DNA of 15,818 nucleotides from UBA8752 sp964223495 (GCA_964223495.1 CAXQGL010000049.1:1-15818), one strand, 5' to 3'. Positions 1 through 6,546 are shown, counted from the stretch's first letter. Notes: generated from the sequence alone by a model not told the origin. A program made the numbers and translations.

Positions 1-29
1 ATGGATTAGGAGCGGAAACGAGGCGGAAT

Positions 30-488
30 TCATCCGAAATGCACGGCATATCCACGGCGACGAAGCCAGAGAGCGAATCCTTTCTCATGGATTCGGGCTT
101 CTGTTCTCGTCAAGCCATCAAGGCTCAATTGATGCTCTCGGCCGTATTCCTTGCGCAACTTTCTGATGGCCTTATCAAAAGCCAGATGGAAGTCCCTTTT
201 GAAATGGTGCTTTCCCCAAAGTGTGCTGGTAAATTCAGATGGATCCTGGTGAATGTGGAACCTCTCTTCGATGGTCTTTCTCGTCTCCCCCACATACAAG
301 GGTTCGGTCAACAATCGCTGTTGGCGGGAGAATCCAGGATTATTGTTGCGCATGACCCGCCTCGACCAGGCTGTAGGGTTCATATGAAATGCGTAGACCC
401 GGCAGTCGCGTTCTTCAATCGATGTAGAGACTAGACCGAGGGAGTGGGTGGGCACCGAAGTGGTGCCGGGGTGAGTGGAATAGGACAT
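30..488 (-). CDS. GIY-YIG-like nuclease domain protein
   Basis: A 152-residue protein that I read as a divergent GIY-YIG superfamily member. Residues 31-34 (VYAF) sit where the GIY strand should be. The second core motif is at 64-80 (LYVGETRKTIEERFHIH), with the YVG triplet, an Arg at 70 and the usual downstream E-R-F-x-x-H. The C-terminal part (about 129-152) carries an acidic residue (E135) followed by LRRRGYAV, as in small stand-alone bacterial proteins of this type. Family knowledge suggests a metal-dependent endonuclease, but substrate and activity cannot be read from sequence. I chose the ATG at 488 because the frame upstream runs into low-complexity sequence containing a palindromic repeat; no Shine-Dalgarno is visible. 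It follows the winged-helix-like gene in the same direction after 161 bases, so co-transcription is possible but uncertain. Confidence 0.66.
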   Translation of the reverse strand: MSYSTHPGTTSVPTHSLGLVSTSIEERDCRVYAFHMNPTAWSRRVMRNNNPGFSRQQRLLTEPLYVGETRKTIEERFHIHQDPSEFTSTLWGKHHFKRDFHLAFDKAIRKLRKEYGREHQLSLDGLTRTEARIHEKGFALWLRRRGYAVHFG

Positions 489-529
489 GATGATGGAGGG
501 TTGGGTATGGAGATGAGGGGGGTGTTTCC

Positions 530-552
530 CGTCCTTCACTTCGTTCAGGACG
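530..552. repeat. short imperfect palindrome, REP-like
   Basis: CGTCCT and AGGACG are perfect 6-bp arms around an 11-base centre that is itself partly symmetrical (TCACTTCGTTC). The minus-strand form (CGTCCTGAACGAAGTGAAGG...) resembles an interspersed palindrome I know from many Bacteroidota and other genomes, where its translation gives LNEVK- or PERSEG-like strings. It lies in the gap between the winged-helix-like gene and the nuclease gene. A second perfect 10-nt palindrome, CCCCTTGGGG, is at 602-611 in the same gap. Either could form a hairpin at an mRNA 3' end. That it is a dispersed repeat is memory of its appearance elsewhere, not something this window can prove. Confidence 0.4.
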
Positions 553-649
553 TGAAACTCCTCCCTCGAACAAGGGAATGGGCAGGGTGAGCCCGACCAC
601 ACCCCTTGGGGCGCAGCCGGACCTTGGTTTGGGATTGCTCCCCTACCCC

Positions 650-1252
650 CTACATCTTCTCTCGGTGCCGACAGTCGACGGGGCAATCGTCACTGTCGGT
701 CCATTGGACCCTGTCCCGGGACAAAGCGATGGAATACGCTTCCCCGCGACGGCCCTCGATCGTATACCACGCCGCCCGTTCGGGTCCCAAGGCGGACCTG
801 AATTGGGCGCGGATCGCGGACATGTGTTGATTCAAACGTCCATCCTCGTTCTCGACGAGCCGCCGGATGACCGCACACTGTTCCTCGGGCGTTCCCTGAC
901 GGGCCACCGCTGAATACAGCCGGATCAACGTCCGGACATGGTCGGAGTCCACGAGATCAACCAACCGCACCCCTTCAGGATGCAGCAGGAAGAATTGGAC
1001 CAGAGCCTTCCGGACGGGCCGGAGGTCAATCTGGACGTCCCCAACCCGGAAATCCTGCGAATAGCCGGAAATCACGAGGGGCGCAATCCCCACATCAACA
1101 GGCCTTGCGGCCAAGGCATCACCATCCGGCGCGACGACCAGACGGATCTTTTCAATGAAGTCCTGGATCAACTCCAGGCACTTCCCTTCGGGCAGTATAT
1201 GCCCATCGGGAATGCGAATGTGCACGGGAGGGCCTTGGAACCCTTCCAGCAT
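650..1252 (-). CDS. short winged-helix-like protein of the vWA module, copy 1
   Basis: A 200-residue protein of no family I can name. Residues about 60-195 align well with residues 225-358 of the protein at 5452-6546. Shared landmarks are ISGY (61-64), LLHPEGVRLVDL (89-100), LIRLY (109-113), an IRRLV helix (129-133), a helix with SAIR at 145-148, then YTIEGRRGEAYSIAL (163-177) and WTD (184-186). The order of helix, HP-turn, helix, basic helix and terminal hairpin resembles an OmpR-like winged helix, so DNA binding is my inference. It lacks the roughly 180-residue N-terminal part and cysteine cluster of the long paralogue. I chose the ATG at 1252; the frame extends to a TTG at 1381, but that stretch is AT-rich and non-homologous. 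A hairpin with T-tracts separates it from vWA copy 1, so it may have its own promoter (weak -7-like TATCTATTG at 1344-1336). Confidence 0.6.
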   Translation of the reverse strand: MLEGFQGPPVHIRIPDGHILPEGKCLELIQDFIEKIRLVVAPDGDALAARPVDVGIAPLVISGYSQDFRVGDVQIDLRPVRKALVQFFLLHPEGVRLVDLVDSDHVRTLIRLYSAVARQGTPEEQCAVIRRLVENEDGRLNQHMSAIRAQFRSALGPERAAWYTIEGRRGEAYSIALSRDRVQWTDSDDCPVDCRHREKM

Positions 1253-1348
1253 GATGGCAAGCGGTGCCGGACCGACCTCGGTCGTCCGACGGGTGGGGGA
1301 GAATAAAGTAGTGGCGGCTTTGAGGTTTAGCGTTACAATAGATAAACG

Positions 1349-1381
1349 AAAAAATGAGCAAAAGGTTGCTTCAGAAAGCAA
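1349..1381 (-). terminator. hairpin with T-tracts after vWA copy 1
   Basis: Perfect 6-bp arms (TTGCTT at 1366-1371, AAGCAA at 1376-1381) around a CAGA loop begin one base after the vWA stop codon. On the minus strand the hairpin is followed by TTTT (1363-1360) and TTTTTT (1354-1349). This fits an intrinsic terminator or attenuator between the vWA gene and the downstream gene. The stem is short and A+T-rich, so termination may be partial. Confidence 0.5.
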
Positions 1382-1984
1382 TTAAATCATGCCTTTTTTA
1401 CGCCGGATCATTTCACGGACCTCATCGCGCATGTAGGCGTCCGAAAGACGGATGTCCTTCTTACTGAAACGCCGCGTTCTACGGGCATCAAAGCCGAGAT
1501 CACGGCTCACGGCCATCGGATCGATGTCCGCGCCGATGAAGCGGAATTCCCAGCCTTTCTGCGTGAGGTTATCGATGATCAAACGCAGCGCCCCCGAGGA
1601 GAACACACGGCTGGCATTTTCGTGACCATCGGTCAGGGTCATGATCGAGATCGACGTGCCCTTGGCGGGGGCATCCTCACCGACCTTGTCAATCGTACGG
1701 GTGATGAGGGTTCCGAGGCCGTCCCACAGGGCGGTATTGCCACGCAGGACATACTGGTCCGGCCGGATGTCGTGGATCTCGCCGATGGACTTCGGTCCGA
1801 ACCACATGCGGAAATCATCGGAGAAGTCGCAGATGGAGAACCGGACATCCTGGTCGGGGTGTTCCGATTGGATGGTGCGCAGGGAAGCAATCTGCTCGTT
1901 GAGGGTGGACAGGGTGCCATCATAGCAATCGCGCATGCTGGCGGAGGCGTCCAGGAGGACGAAGTGGAGGTGTTGCTGACTCAT
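1382..1984 (-). CDS. vWA (von Willebrand factor A) domain protein, copy 1
   Basis: A 200-residue protein made almost entirely of one vWA domain. The metal-ion-dependent adhesion site (MIDAS) looks intact: D12-A-S14-A-S16 after a hydrophobic strand (HFVLLDASASM), T84 in the loop GNTALWDG, and D119 in TLTDGHEN. There is no signal peptide or membrane segment, so it is probably cytoplasmic, like the small vWA proteins that act as metal-dependent assembly or switch modules. It is very similar to the protein at 6608-7219, including FSDDFRMWFGPKS (54-66) and TQKGWEFRFIGADIDP (141-156). The basic C-terminal tail (REMIRRKKGMI) is not shared. The ATG at 1984 is chosen because homology with copy 2 starts just after it and the ATG positions correspond. 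No function is known to me; the constant partner suggests a two-protein module. Confidence 0.85.
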   Translation of the reverse strand: MSQQHLHFVLLDASASMRDCYDGTLSTLNEQIASLRTIQSEHPDQDVRFSICDFSDDFRMWFGPKSIGEIHDIRPDQYVLRGNTALWDGLGTLITRTIDKVGEDAPAKGTSISIMTLTDGHENASRVFSSGALRLIIDNLTQKGWEFRFIGADIDPMAVSRDLGFDARRTRRFSKKDIRLSDAYMRDEVREMIRRKKGMI

Positions 1985-2312
1985 GACTGGAGGGATTGGA
2001 GGGTGAATACGGCCCCACCGCGGGACTGTTGACACGGCAATGATGCCGGAAAGGGACCCACAACAACGAATGGCGTCAACCTTGACGACGGTGGACCAAA
2101 GGATCGAGGCGCAACACGCCACAACATCATCTCAAAAGATGACAATCGTCAATCCGGAAACCAGAAGAAATGATGGAATTGCAGTCACCCAAAAGCCGCA
2201 TGCCATGACACAGCCAATGCCCTCAAGCGACCATCCATCCGGAAACGAAGCCGGTCAGCACACCGGAAAGAAGGGGGCCTTGTGTGGCGCCCCCGAACAG
2301 GCAGGTCCCGAC
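1985..2312. other. gene-free divergent promoter region
   Basis: These 328 bases separate vWA copy 1 (leftward) from the lyase-hydratase fusion (rightward). The vWA-proximal part holds the conserved palindromic leader at 2014-2087. Further right is a perfect 5-bp inverted repeat with a CAAA centre (CATCTCAAAAGATG, 2128-2141). GGGGGC (2273-2278) and GCCCCC (2289-2294) form a 6-bp stem 19 bases before the fusion gene ATG, which could sit in its 5' untranslated leader. The rightward reading frame is open from 2040, but that stretch shows no family similarity. I see no convincing Bacteroidota -33/-7 promoter pair. Confidence 0.45.
2014..2087 (-). promoter_or_regulatory. conserved palindromic leader of vWA copy 1
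   Basis: This block aligns without gaps to 7251-7324 upstream of vWA copy 2. It contains CCCACCGCGG (2014-2023), the inverted repeat CGGCA-ATGA-TGCCG (2035-2048), and the perfect palindrome CGTCAA-CC-TTGACG (2074-2087). By hand count the three blocks match copy 2 at 36 of 38 positions and the spacers at only 15 of 36. The inner repeat begins 51 bases from the vWA ATG. The pattern suggests two protein-binding operators, or a binding site plus an RNA hairpin, controlling the vWA gene. Confidence 0.6.
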
Positions 2313-4289
2313 ATGCGGAATGTCTACTTCCATAGACTTGACCACAAGCAACCCAATCTGCCCCGGCGCGCCGGAACGGTCATCCTGGACCTCGAGGACG
2401 GCGTCTCCCCCAGCGATAAGGCGCACCGCCGAAAGGCCATCCAAGAAGTACTCGGTCAGCCCCTGCCCGAGGACGTATCCGTACTGGTCCGCTGTCACGG
2501 CATGGATGACATCGGAGGACTGCTGCTCGACATCGAAGCGGTATGCTCAGAGGACCTCACGGGCTTCATCCTGCCCATGGTGAGCACGGTCGATGAGGTC
2601 GAAGCCTTCGATCAGCTGCTCACCGAGCGCGAGAAGAACCTCGGGCTTGCCCAGGGACACTTCACCATCCACCTCCTCATCGAAATGCCCGAAGCCTACC
2701 TCGATCTCGAGGACCTCGCCAGAGCCTCGAGCAGGGTCGCCTCCATCATCTTCGGCAAGGAAGACTTCATGACGGGCTTCCCCCTCGCGGCCTGCAAGGC
2801 CGCTGAATTGGCCGAGGCCCGCATTCCCCTCGTTGCCGCAGCATTGGGACTGCCCGCCATCGCCTCGCCCTTCTGCGCGATCCATGATCCCAAAGCCTTC
2901 GAACGCTACTGTCGCCGGACCCGCGCCCTCGGTTACACCGGCGTCCTGACCGTCCATCCCTCCCAACGCGCCATCGCGGACGACGTCTACGGCGTATCGG
3001 CGCTGGACCGGCAATCCGCGCTCCAACTCCTGGAGGGATCAAGCAATGACCAGATCGTCCGGATGAACGGCTGCATGGTGGGCCCCCCGATGAGGAAGCG
3101 CGCCCAGTCCCTGCTCGACAAGGCGGACGAAATGGGCACCGCCCCCCCTGTACTCAAGGCCAGCCGTTCCACGGCGCGCACCGGCCGCTTTCCCCGCTAC
3201 GGTGTCGACACCTCCACCACCCAGGTCGGCTCCATCCTCGAAAGCCCGCATGCGTACACCATGGACGAGAGCTGGAGGATGAAGTGGTTTGCCCACTTCC
3301 CCACCAGCGATGCGGTCCTGACCAGCGAACCCGCTGCCCAAGCCCTTGGGTTCGATGAGCGGCCCCTGCCCTTCTCGCTGTTGCTCAACCTGTGCCTGTG
3401 TCTTTCAGTGGAGCCCTTCTCCCAGACCTGCCGTTACCACCTCGGTCTCCGCGATGCCCGCCAAGTGGCCCCCGTCCGCATGGGCGATACCGTCCGGGCC
3501 AGGATCCGGGTGGAAGGCCTGCGCAACACCTCCTCCGGAGACGCGGCCGTCATCGTCACGACCCACATCCTGGTCAACCAGCACGAAGAGCCCGTATTCG
3601 TCCTGACCAAAGACAGCTACTACGCGGCCATCCCCAACCTCGCCGGCCGTGCCGAACTCCCGCGCGAAGGTGCTGCCCACGCCGCCTTCGACGCTGCACT
3701 CGCCCTCGAGGCCATGAACGTGGCCGACGCCACCCGCCTCGGGGATTCCGAAACTTATTTCCCTCCGAGCCTGCCCGTCGAAGAGGGCGAGGTCATCCTC
3801 CACCCCGCGGTGCGCCCCATCGGCTGGTCCGAAAACCTGGAACTCACCACCCTGGTGAGGAACACGCACCCCATCCACTTCGACGCCCAGCGGCATGGCC
3901 GTGAAGGCATCGTGGTCTGCGGCGGCTTCGTGCAGGCGCTCATGCAAGGCCTCGCCTCACCCGAATTCCGTCAGGTCGTCGAAGAGCGGCTCATACACTC
4001 CTTCCACACGGGCACCGTGATGCCCGAGGACCGCATCGGTGCCCTCTCCCGGGTCATGTCCGTCCGCGACGCCGGCAACGGCATCGAAGAAGTGGTGGTC
4101 TCGACCATAGGATTGCTCAATGTGGACGTCGAACAGGAACTCATCGGCGTGGAGATCCCGGATGCCCTGTTCGGTCCCGAGCCCGTCAAGCCTGCGGCCC
4201 TGCGCGCCCTGTGCGCCACCGAGTGCCCCGTCCTCGAGAACCGCATCGCCCTGCGCGCCATCCGCGTCCTGCGCCGGGTCAAGGCTTGA
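2313..4289 (+). CDS. CitE-like CoA-ester lyase fused to a MaoC-type enoyl-CoA hydratase
   Basis: A 658-residue fusion. Residues 1-230 form an HpcH/HpaI (CitE-like) lyase barrel: ILDLEDGVSP (24-33) with the metal-site acidic residues, R60, the glutamate in LLIEMPEAY (121-129), FGKEDF (147-152) and HPSQ (215-218). Residues about 325-655 form a double hot-dog MaoC hydratase: a first half with YHLGL (375-379) and VRMGDTVRARIRV (388-400), and a second half with NTHPIHFDAQRHG (517-529) followed by GGFVQALMQGL (537-547). Family knowledge: such lyases cleave malyl-CoA, methylmalyl-CoA or citramalyl-CoA, and the hydratase partners act on mesaconyl-CoA or itaconyl-CoA. Both steps in one chain would convert an unsaturated C4/C5 dicarboxyl-CoA to acetyl-CoA plus glyoxylate or pyruvate; the exact substrate is not readable. 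I chose the ATG at 2313 because the lyase fold starts at MRNVYF; the frame is open back to 2040. A terminator follows. Confidence 0.85.
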   Translation: MRNVYFHRLDHKQPNLPRRAGTVILDLEDGVSPSDKAHRRKAIQEVLGQPLPEDVSVLVRCHGMDDIGGLLLDIEAVCSEDLTGFILPMVSTVDEVEAFDQLLTEREKNLGLAQGHFTIHLLIEMPEAYLDLEDLARASSRVASIIFGKEDFMTGFPLAACKAAELAEARIPLVAAALGLPAIASPFCAIHDPKAFERYCRRTRALGYTGVLTVHPSQRAIADDVYGVSALDRQSALQLLEGSSNDQIVRMNGCMVGPPMRKRAQSLLDKADEMGTAPPVLKASRSTARTGRFPRYGVDTSTTQVGSILESPHAYTMDESWRMKWFAHFPTSDAVLTSEPAAQALGFDERPLPFSLLLNLCLCLSVEPFSQTCRYHLGLRDARQVAPVRMGDTVRARIRVEGLRNTSSGDAAVIVTTHILVNQHEEPVFVLTKDSYYAAIPNLAGRAELPREGAAHAAFDAALALEAMNVADATRLGDSETYFPPSLPVEEGEVILHPAVRPIGWSENLELTTLVRNTHPIHFDAQRHGREGIVVCGGFVQALMQGLASPEFRQVVEERLIHSFHTGTVMPEDRIGALSRVMSVRDAGNGIEEVVVSTIGLLNVDVEQELIGVEIPDALFGPEPVKPAALRALCATECPVLENRIALRAIRVLRRVKA

Positions 4290-4297
4290 GCAAAATG

Positions 4298-4323
4298 AAA
4301 AGGGCCCCCGAAGGCGCCCTTTT
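4298..4323. terminator. bidirectional intrinsic terminator
   Basis: AAAAGGGC (4298-4305) and GCCCTTTT (4316-4323) form a perfect 8-bp stem around a 10-base loop. The arm ends supply a T-run on either strand. It lies 9 bases after the fusion gene stop and 25 bases from the end of the convergent sigma-factor gene, so it can serve both. Confidence 0.85.
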
Positions 4324-4347
4324 CCATTCCTGCAAAGCCACTGATGC

Positions 4348-4689
4348 TCAGTTGAGGTAGACCTTCATGGCATCCAAGGACATGCCGCTGCGCAGCTTCT
4401 TGATGCCGCGGTCGCGGAGTTGGCGCACCCGCTCGGACGTCAATTCCATCAGGTCTCCAATCTCCGAGAGGCTCTTCGGCTCATGCTCGTTCAGGCCGAA
4501 ACTCAGGCGCAGGACATCCGCCTCACGCATGGGCAACAGACTCAAGGCGCGCTCCATCTCACCGGCCAAGTCCTCCACCTCGAGGTCATCATCGGGGCGG
4601 TGCGCGTCCTGGTCCGGCATGATGTCCCGCATCAATGCCGAATCGCGGTCGTCCTCACCGAGCGGCGCATCCATGGAACTCGTCTTCAT
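4348..4689 (-). CDS. RpoD-type sigma factor, C-terminal fragment (region 4)
   Basis: The downstream half of a sigma-70 factor, in the same frame as the upstream half at 4717-5217 and separated from it only by a TAG codon and nine sense codons. From the internal ATG at 4689 it would be 113 residues. It starts with the conserved end of region 3 (SSMDAPLGEDD, 4-14), continues with region 4.1 (about 42-70, ALSLLPMREADVLRLSFGL), and ends with the region 4.2 helix-turn-helix (72-100, LSEIGDLMELTSERVRQL, then IKKLR), which reads the -33 promoter element. As a separate protein it would lack core-binding region 2. It may be translated only by readthrough or reinitiation at 4689, or not at all. The opposite-strand terminator at 4298-4323 closes it. 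Confidence 0.75.
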   Translation of the reverse strand: MKTSSMDAPLGEDDRDSALMRDIMPDQDAHRPDDDLEVEDLAGEMERALSLLPMREADVLRLSFGLNEHEPKSLSEIGDLMELTSERVRQLRDRGIKKLRSGMSLDAMKVYLN

Positions 4690-4716
4690 CCCGTTCTTCC
4701 GGGCCTGCTTGACGGC

Positions 4717-4719
4717 CTA
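4717..4719 (-). other. in-frame TAG stop inside the sigma-factor gene
   Basis: On the minus strand the codons read ...ATC TCC GAA? then TAG, GCC, GTC, AAG; the residues around the stop are MDISE and AVKQARKNG. Homologous sigma factors continue without a break here, usually with Glu, Lys or Asp at this position, so a single base change from GAG or AAG explains the TAG. The total of 289 codon positions equals a normal Bacteroidota RpoD length. TAG also ends the real gene at 14411-15187, so general reassignment of TAG is unlikely. Confidence 0.85.
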
Positions 4720-5217
4720 CTCCGAAATGTCCATGAAGGCGGCCACTTCGTGATCTTCCGGCTCCCGCTCGAGGATCTGCTCCAGTTCGGACGTGGCATT
4801 GCGTACCTGCAGCATCACGCCGACCTGGTTGGACGGCACCCGGACGAGCCGGCCCTTCTTGGCGGCCGCATCCATGATGCTCTGGCGGATCCACCAGACC
4901 GCATAGGAGATGAACTTGAAGCCCTTGGTGTGATCGAACTTCTGGGCGGCCTTCATGAGGCCGAGGTTGCCCTCATTGATGAGGTCGATGAGCGGCAAAC
5001 CGATGTACTGATACTTCTTGGCCACGGAAACGACGAAACGCAGGTTGGCTTCAACCAGCTTGTCGAGTGCGCGCTTGTCCCCGTTCTGGATGCGGATGGC
5101 GAGGTTGACCTCCTCTGCCGCATCGATCATGGGAAGACGGCTGATTTCGGCGAGGTAGGCATTCAATGCGGCGCTGTCGCGCTGCGTGGTGGAGGAAGTG
5201 ATGACGAGTTGCTTCAT
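4717..5217 (-). CDS. RpoD-type sigma factor, N-terminal fragment (regions 1.2-3)
   Basis: The upstream 166 residues of a sigma-70 factor of the short Bacteroidota type. Region 1.2 is at about 17-50 (LNAYLAEISRLP). Region 2 covers about 52-117, with ANLRFVVSVAKKYQ (57-70), DLINEGNLGLMKAAQKFD (78-95) for core binding and GFKFISYAVWWIRQSI (99-114) for -10 recognition and melting. The start of region 3 is at 120-166. It differs from typical housekeeping copies (for example AAAKKGRLVRVP at 117-128 where AEQSRIVRLP is common), which suggests a secondary paralogue. The frame ends in TAG before region 4. Alone it could bind core polymerase but could not read a -33 element. Pseudogene, sequencing error, readthrough or a genuine two-piece sigma are all possible; the first two are most likely. 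Confidence 0.85.
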   Translation of the reverse strand: MKQLVITSSTTQRDSAALNAYLAEISRLPMIDAAEEVNLAIRIQNGDKRALDKLVEANLRFVVSVAKKYQYIGLPLIDLINEGNLGLMKAAQKFDHTKGFKFISYAVWWIRQSIMDAAAKKGRLVRVPSNQVGVMLQVRNATSELEQILEREPEDHEVAAFMDISE

Positions 5218-5304
5218 GGGGCGGAAGAGGCGGGTTTGGTGAGGGGGTATGGAGTTGGGGTTGAAATCGAGGGGCCAACGGCCGGCATGGAGGTGTTATT
5301 GTGA

Positions 5305-5335
5305 CAAGTGTTGACGCGAATTGTTTAGCAAAAAC
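5305..5335 (-). promoter_or_regulatory. possible sigma-gene promoter with an operator half-site
   Basis: On the minus strand TTTTTG is followed after 17 bases by ACACTTG, a loose fit to the Bacteroidota TTTG / TAnnTTTG pair, about 90 bases before the sigma ATG. The spacer contains CGTCAA (5316-5311), the half-site of the palindrome upstream of both vWA genes. Further upstream is a short hairpin, GGGGT-CGAC-ACCCC (5389-5402). The -7 match is poor. Confidence 0.22.
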
Positions 5336-5451
5336 CGTGCGCGAATTGTGCGTGGAGGAATTTTTTGGCAAAGCTGCAGGGGGCAGATGGGGTCGACACC
5401 CCGAAAACCCAAGGATGACCGGGGTTCCGGAGGACATTACCCCCCTGGAGG

Positions 5452-6546
5452 TCACATGGGTCCGCCTTGGCCGCAGTCCACAATGTGCCCTTCGCGGTCG
5501 GTCCACAGGACAAATTGTCTGTCCAGCGCAATCCCGTAGGGCTCGCCGGGCCGACCATTGATCACATATTCCCCAGCATCGCGAAAGCCGAGGACCCTGC
5601 GAAAAGCCCTGCGGATGCGCGACAGGTGCTGCTGGAGCTTGTCCCCGGGATCCTCCACGATACGGCGGATCGTATCGGCCTGCTCCTGCGGATTGCCGAT
5701 GGTCGCGATGGGCCGATAGAGTTGGACCAAGGTGTCCAGGTGGTGGGCATCCGGCAGGTCGACCAACCTGACCCCTTGTGGATGCAGGAGGTAGAATTGA
5801 TACAGCGCCCTTTGGATGGGTGAGAGGGAAACCCGCTGGCCCGGCAGGTCCACCTGCTGCGCATACCCGGAGATGCGCAGGCGACCGGGCTCGGGGTCCA
5901 GGCGCCAGCGGCGGCGGTACATGAGGTCCCGGCGAACGAGGTCCATCAGCCGGAAGCAATCGATGACCACATTGGGATCGAGGTGGCCCTCCCGGATCCG
6001 GCTCCTGATGCGCGCCATGCATTCGGGACAGGCATCGGCCGTGCGCATCTTCAGGCTGATGTCCGGCTTGTCCATGCACAGGTCCATGATGCAGCCACGT
6101 GCCTCTTGGTGCGCCCGGTAGGCGATTTCCTGCAGGGTGTCATACATCCCCCGCATGATGATGTTGCTCGCGAGCAGGAACGTGACGGGCAAGCGGAAGG
6201 ACGTCGCCGTGAATAGGTTCCAATCGTCCGCGTGCATGAAATGGCTGTTCCCTTCACCGAGGCTGAACCAATTGCCCTCATGCCGCATCCGCGACAGCAG
6301 GACGATGACGGTATCCTCCGTGAGGTCAGCCCGCTTGCGGATTTCGTCGATGCAGGAGAAGATGGCCTCCGTACTCAGGCTTCCATCCGGACCACACTGC
6401 GACCGGACGAGCTCCGAGACGGAGTCGACGGACAGCAGGGGCCCTTCCGAAAAGCGCAGATGCCGGAGGGGACCATTGGCCCCCCCCAGCAATGCTGCAA
6501 ATGAATCCTGATCGACGTCGGACGTGCGGTAGATGAATACTTCCAA
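5452..6546 (-). CDS. long winged-helix-like protein of the vWA module, copy 2, with Cys4 cluster
   Basis: A 364-residue protein of no named family known to me. The N-terminal part (1-150) has a compact motif region, DTVIVLLSRMRHEGNWFS (78-95), then HFMHADDW (102-109) and two hydrophobic helices (118-145). I recall this arrangement from uncharacterised bacterial proteins. Next come four cysteines, C152, C157, C173 and C176 (C-x4-C-x15-C-x2-C), within GCIMDLC and LKMRTADACPEC, plausibly a zinc site. Residues 225-358 match the shorter paralogue at 650-1252 and look like an OmpR-type winged helix (SPIQRALYQFYLLHP 242-256, HLSRIRRAFRRVLG 307-320, YVINGRPGEPYGIAL 327-341). The start must be the TTG at 6546, because an in-frame TAG lies six codons upstream and the next usable start would remove much of the domain. 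It follows vWA copy 2 after 61 bases, likely in one operon. A sensor-regulator role is inference. Confidence 0.75.
   Translation of the reverse strand: MEVFIYRTSDVDQDSFAALLGGANGPLRHLRFSEGPLLSVDSVSELVRSQCGPDGSLSTEAIFSCIDEIRKRADLTEDTVIVLLSRMRHEGNWFSLGEGNSHFMHADDWNLFTATSFRLPVTFLLASNIIMRGMYDTLQEIAYRAHQEARGCIMDLCMDKPDISLKMRTADACPECMARIRSRIREGHLDPNVVIDCFRLMDLVRRDLMYRRRWRLDPEPGRLRISGYAQQVDLPGQRVSLSPIQRALYQFYLLHPQGVRLVDLPDAHHLDTLVQLYRPIATIGNPQEQADTIRRIVEDPGDKLQQHLSRIRRAFRRVLGFRDAGEYVINGRPGEPYGIALDRQFVLWTDREGHIVDCGQGGPM

Noticed and set aside
2040..2312. Upstream 91-codon extension of the lyase-hydratase fusion
   Set aside because: The lyase fold begins at the ATG at 2313. The extension shows no family similarity, lies over the vWA leader palindromes and reads like non-coding DNA, although an earlier start cannot be fully excluded.
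4717..4719. Reassignment of TAG to a sense codon in this organism
   Set aside because: TAG ends other plausible genes here (650-652 minus strand, 15185-15187 plus strand), so a genome-wide code change is unlikely.
4420..5304. 294-codon plus-strand frame opposite the sigma-factor gene
   Set aside because: The sigma-factor regions are unmistakable on the minus strand. The antisense frame shows no domain and is explained by GC-rich third positions.
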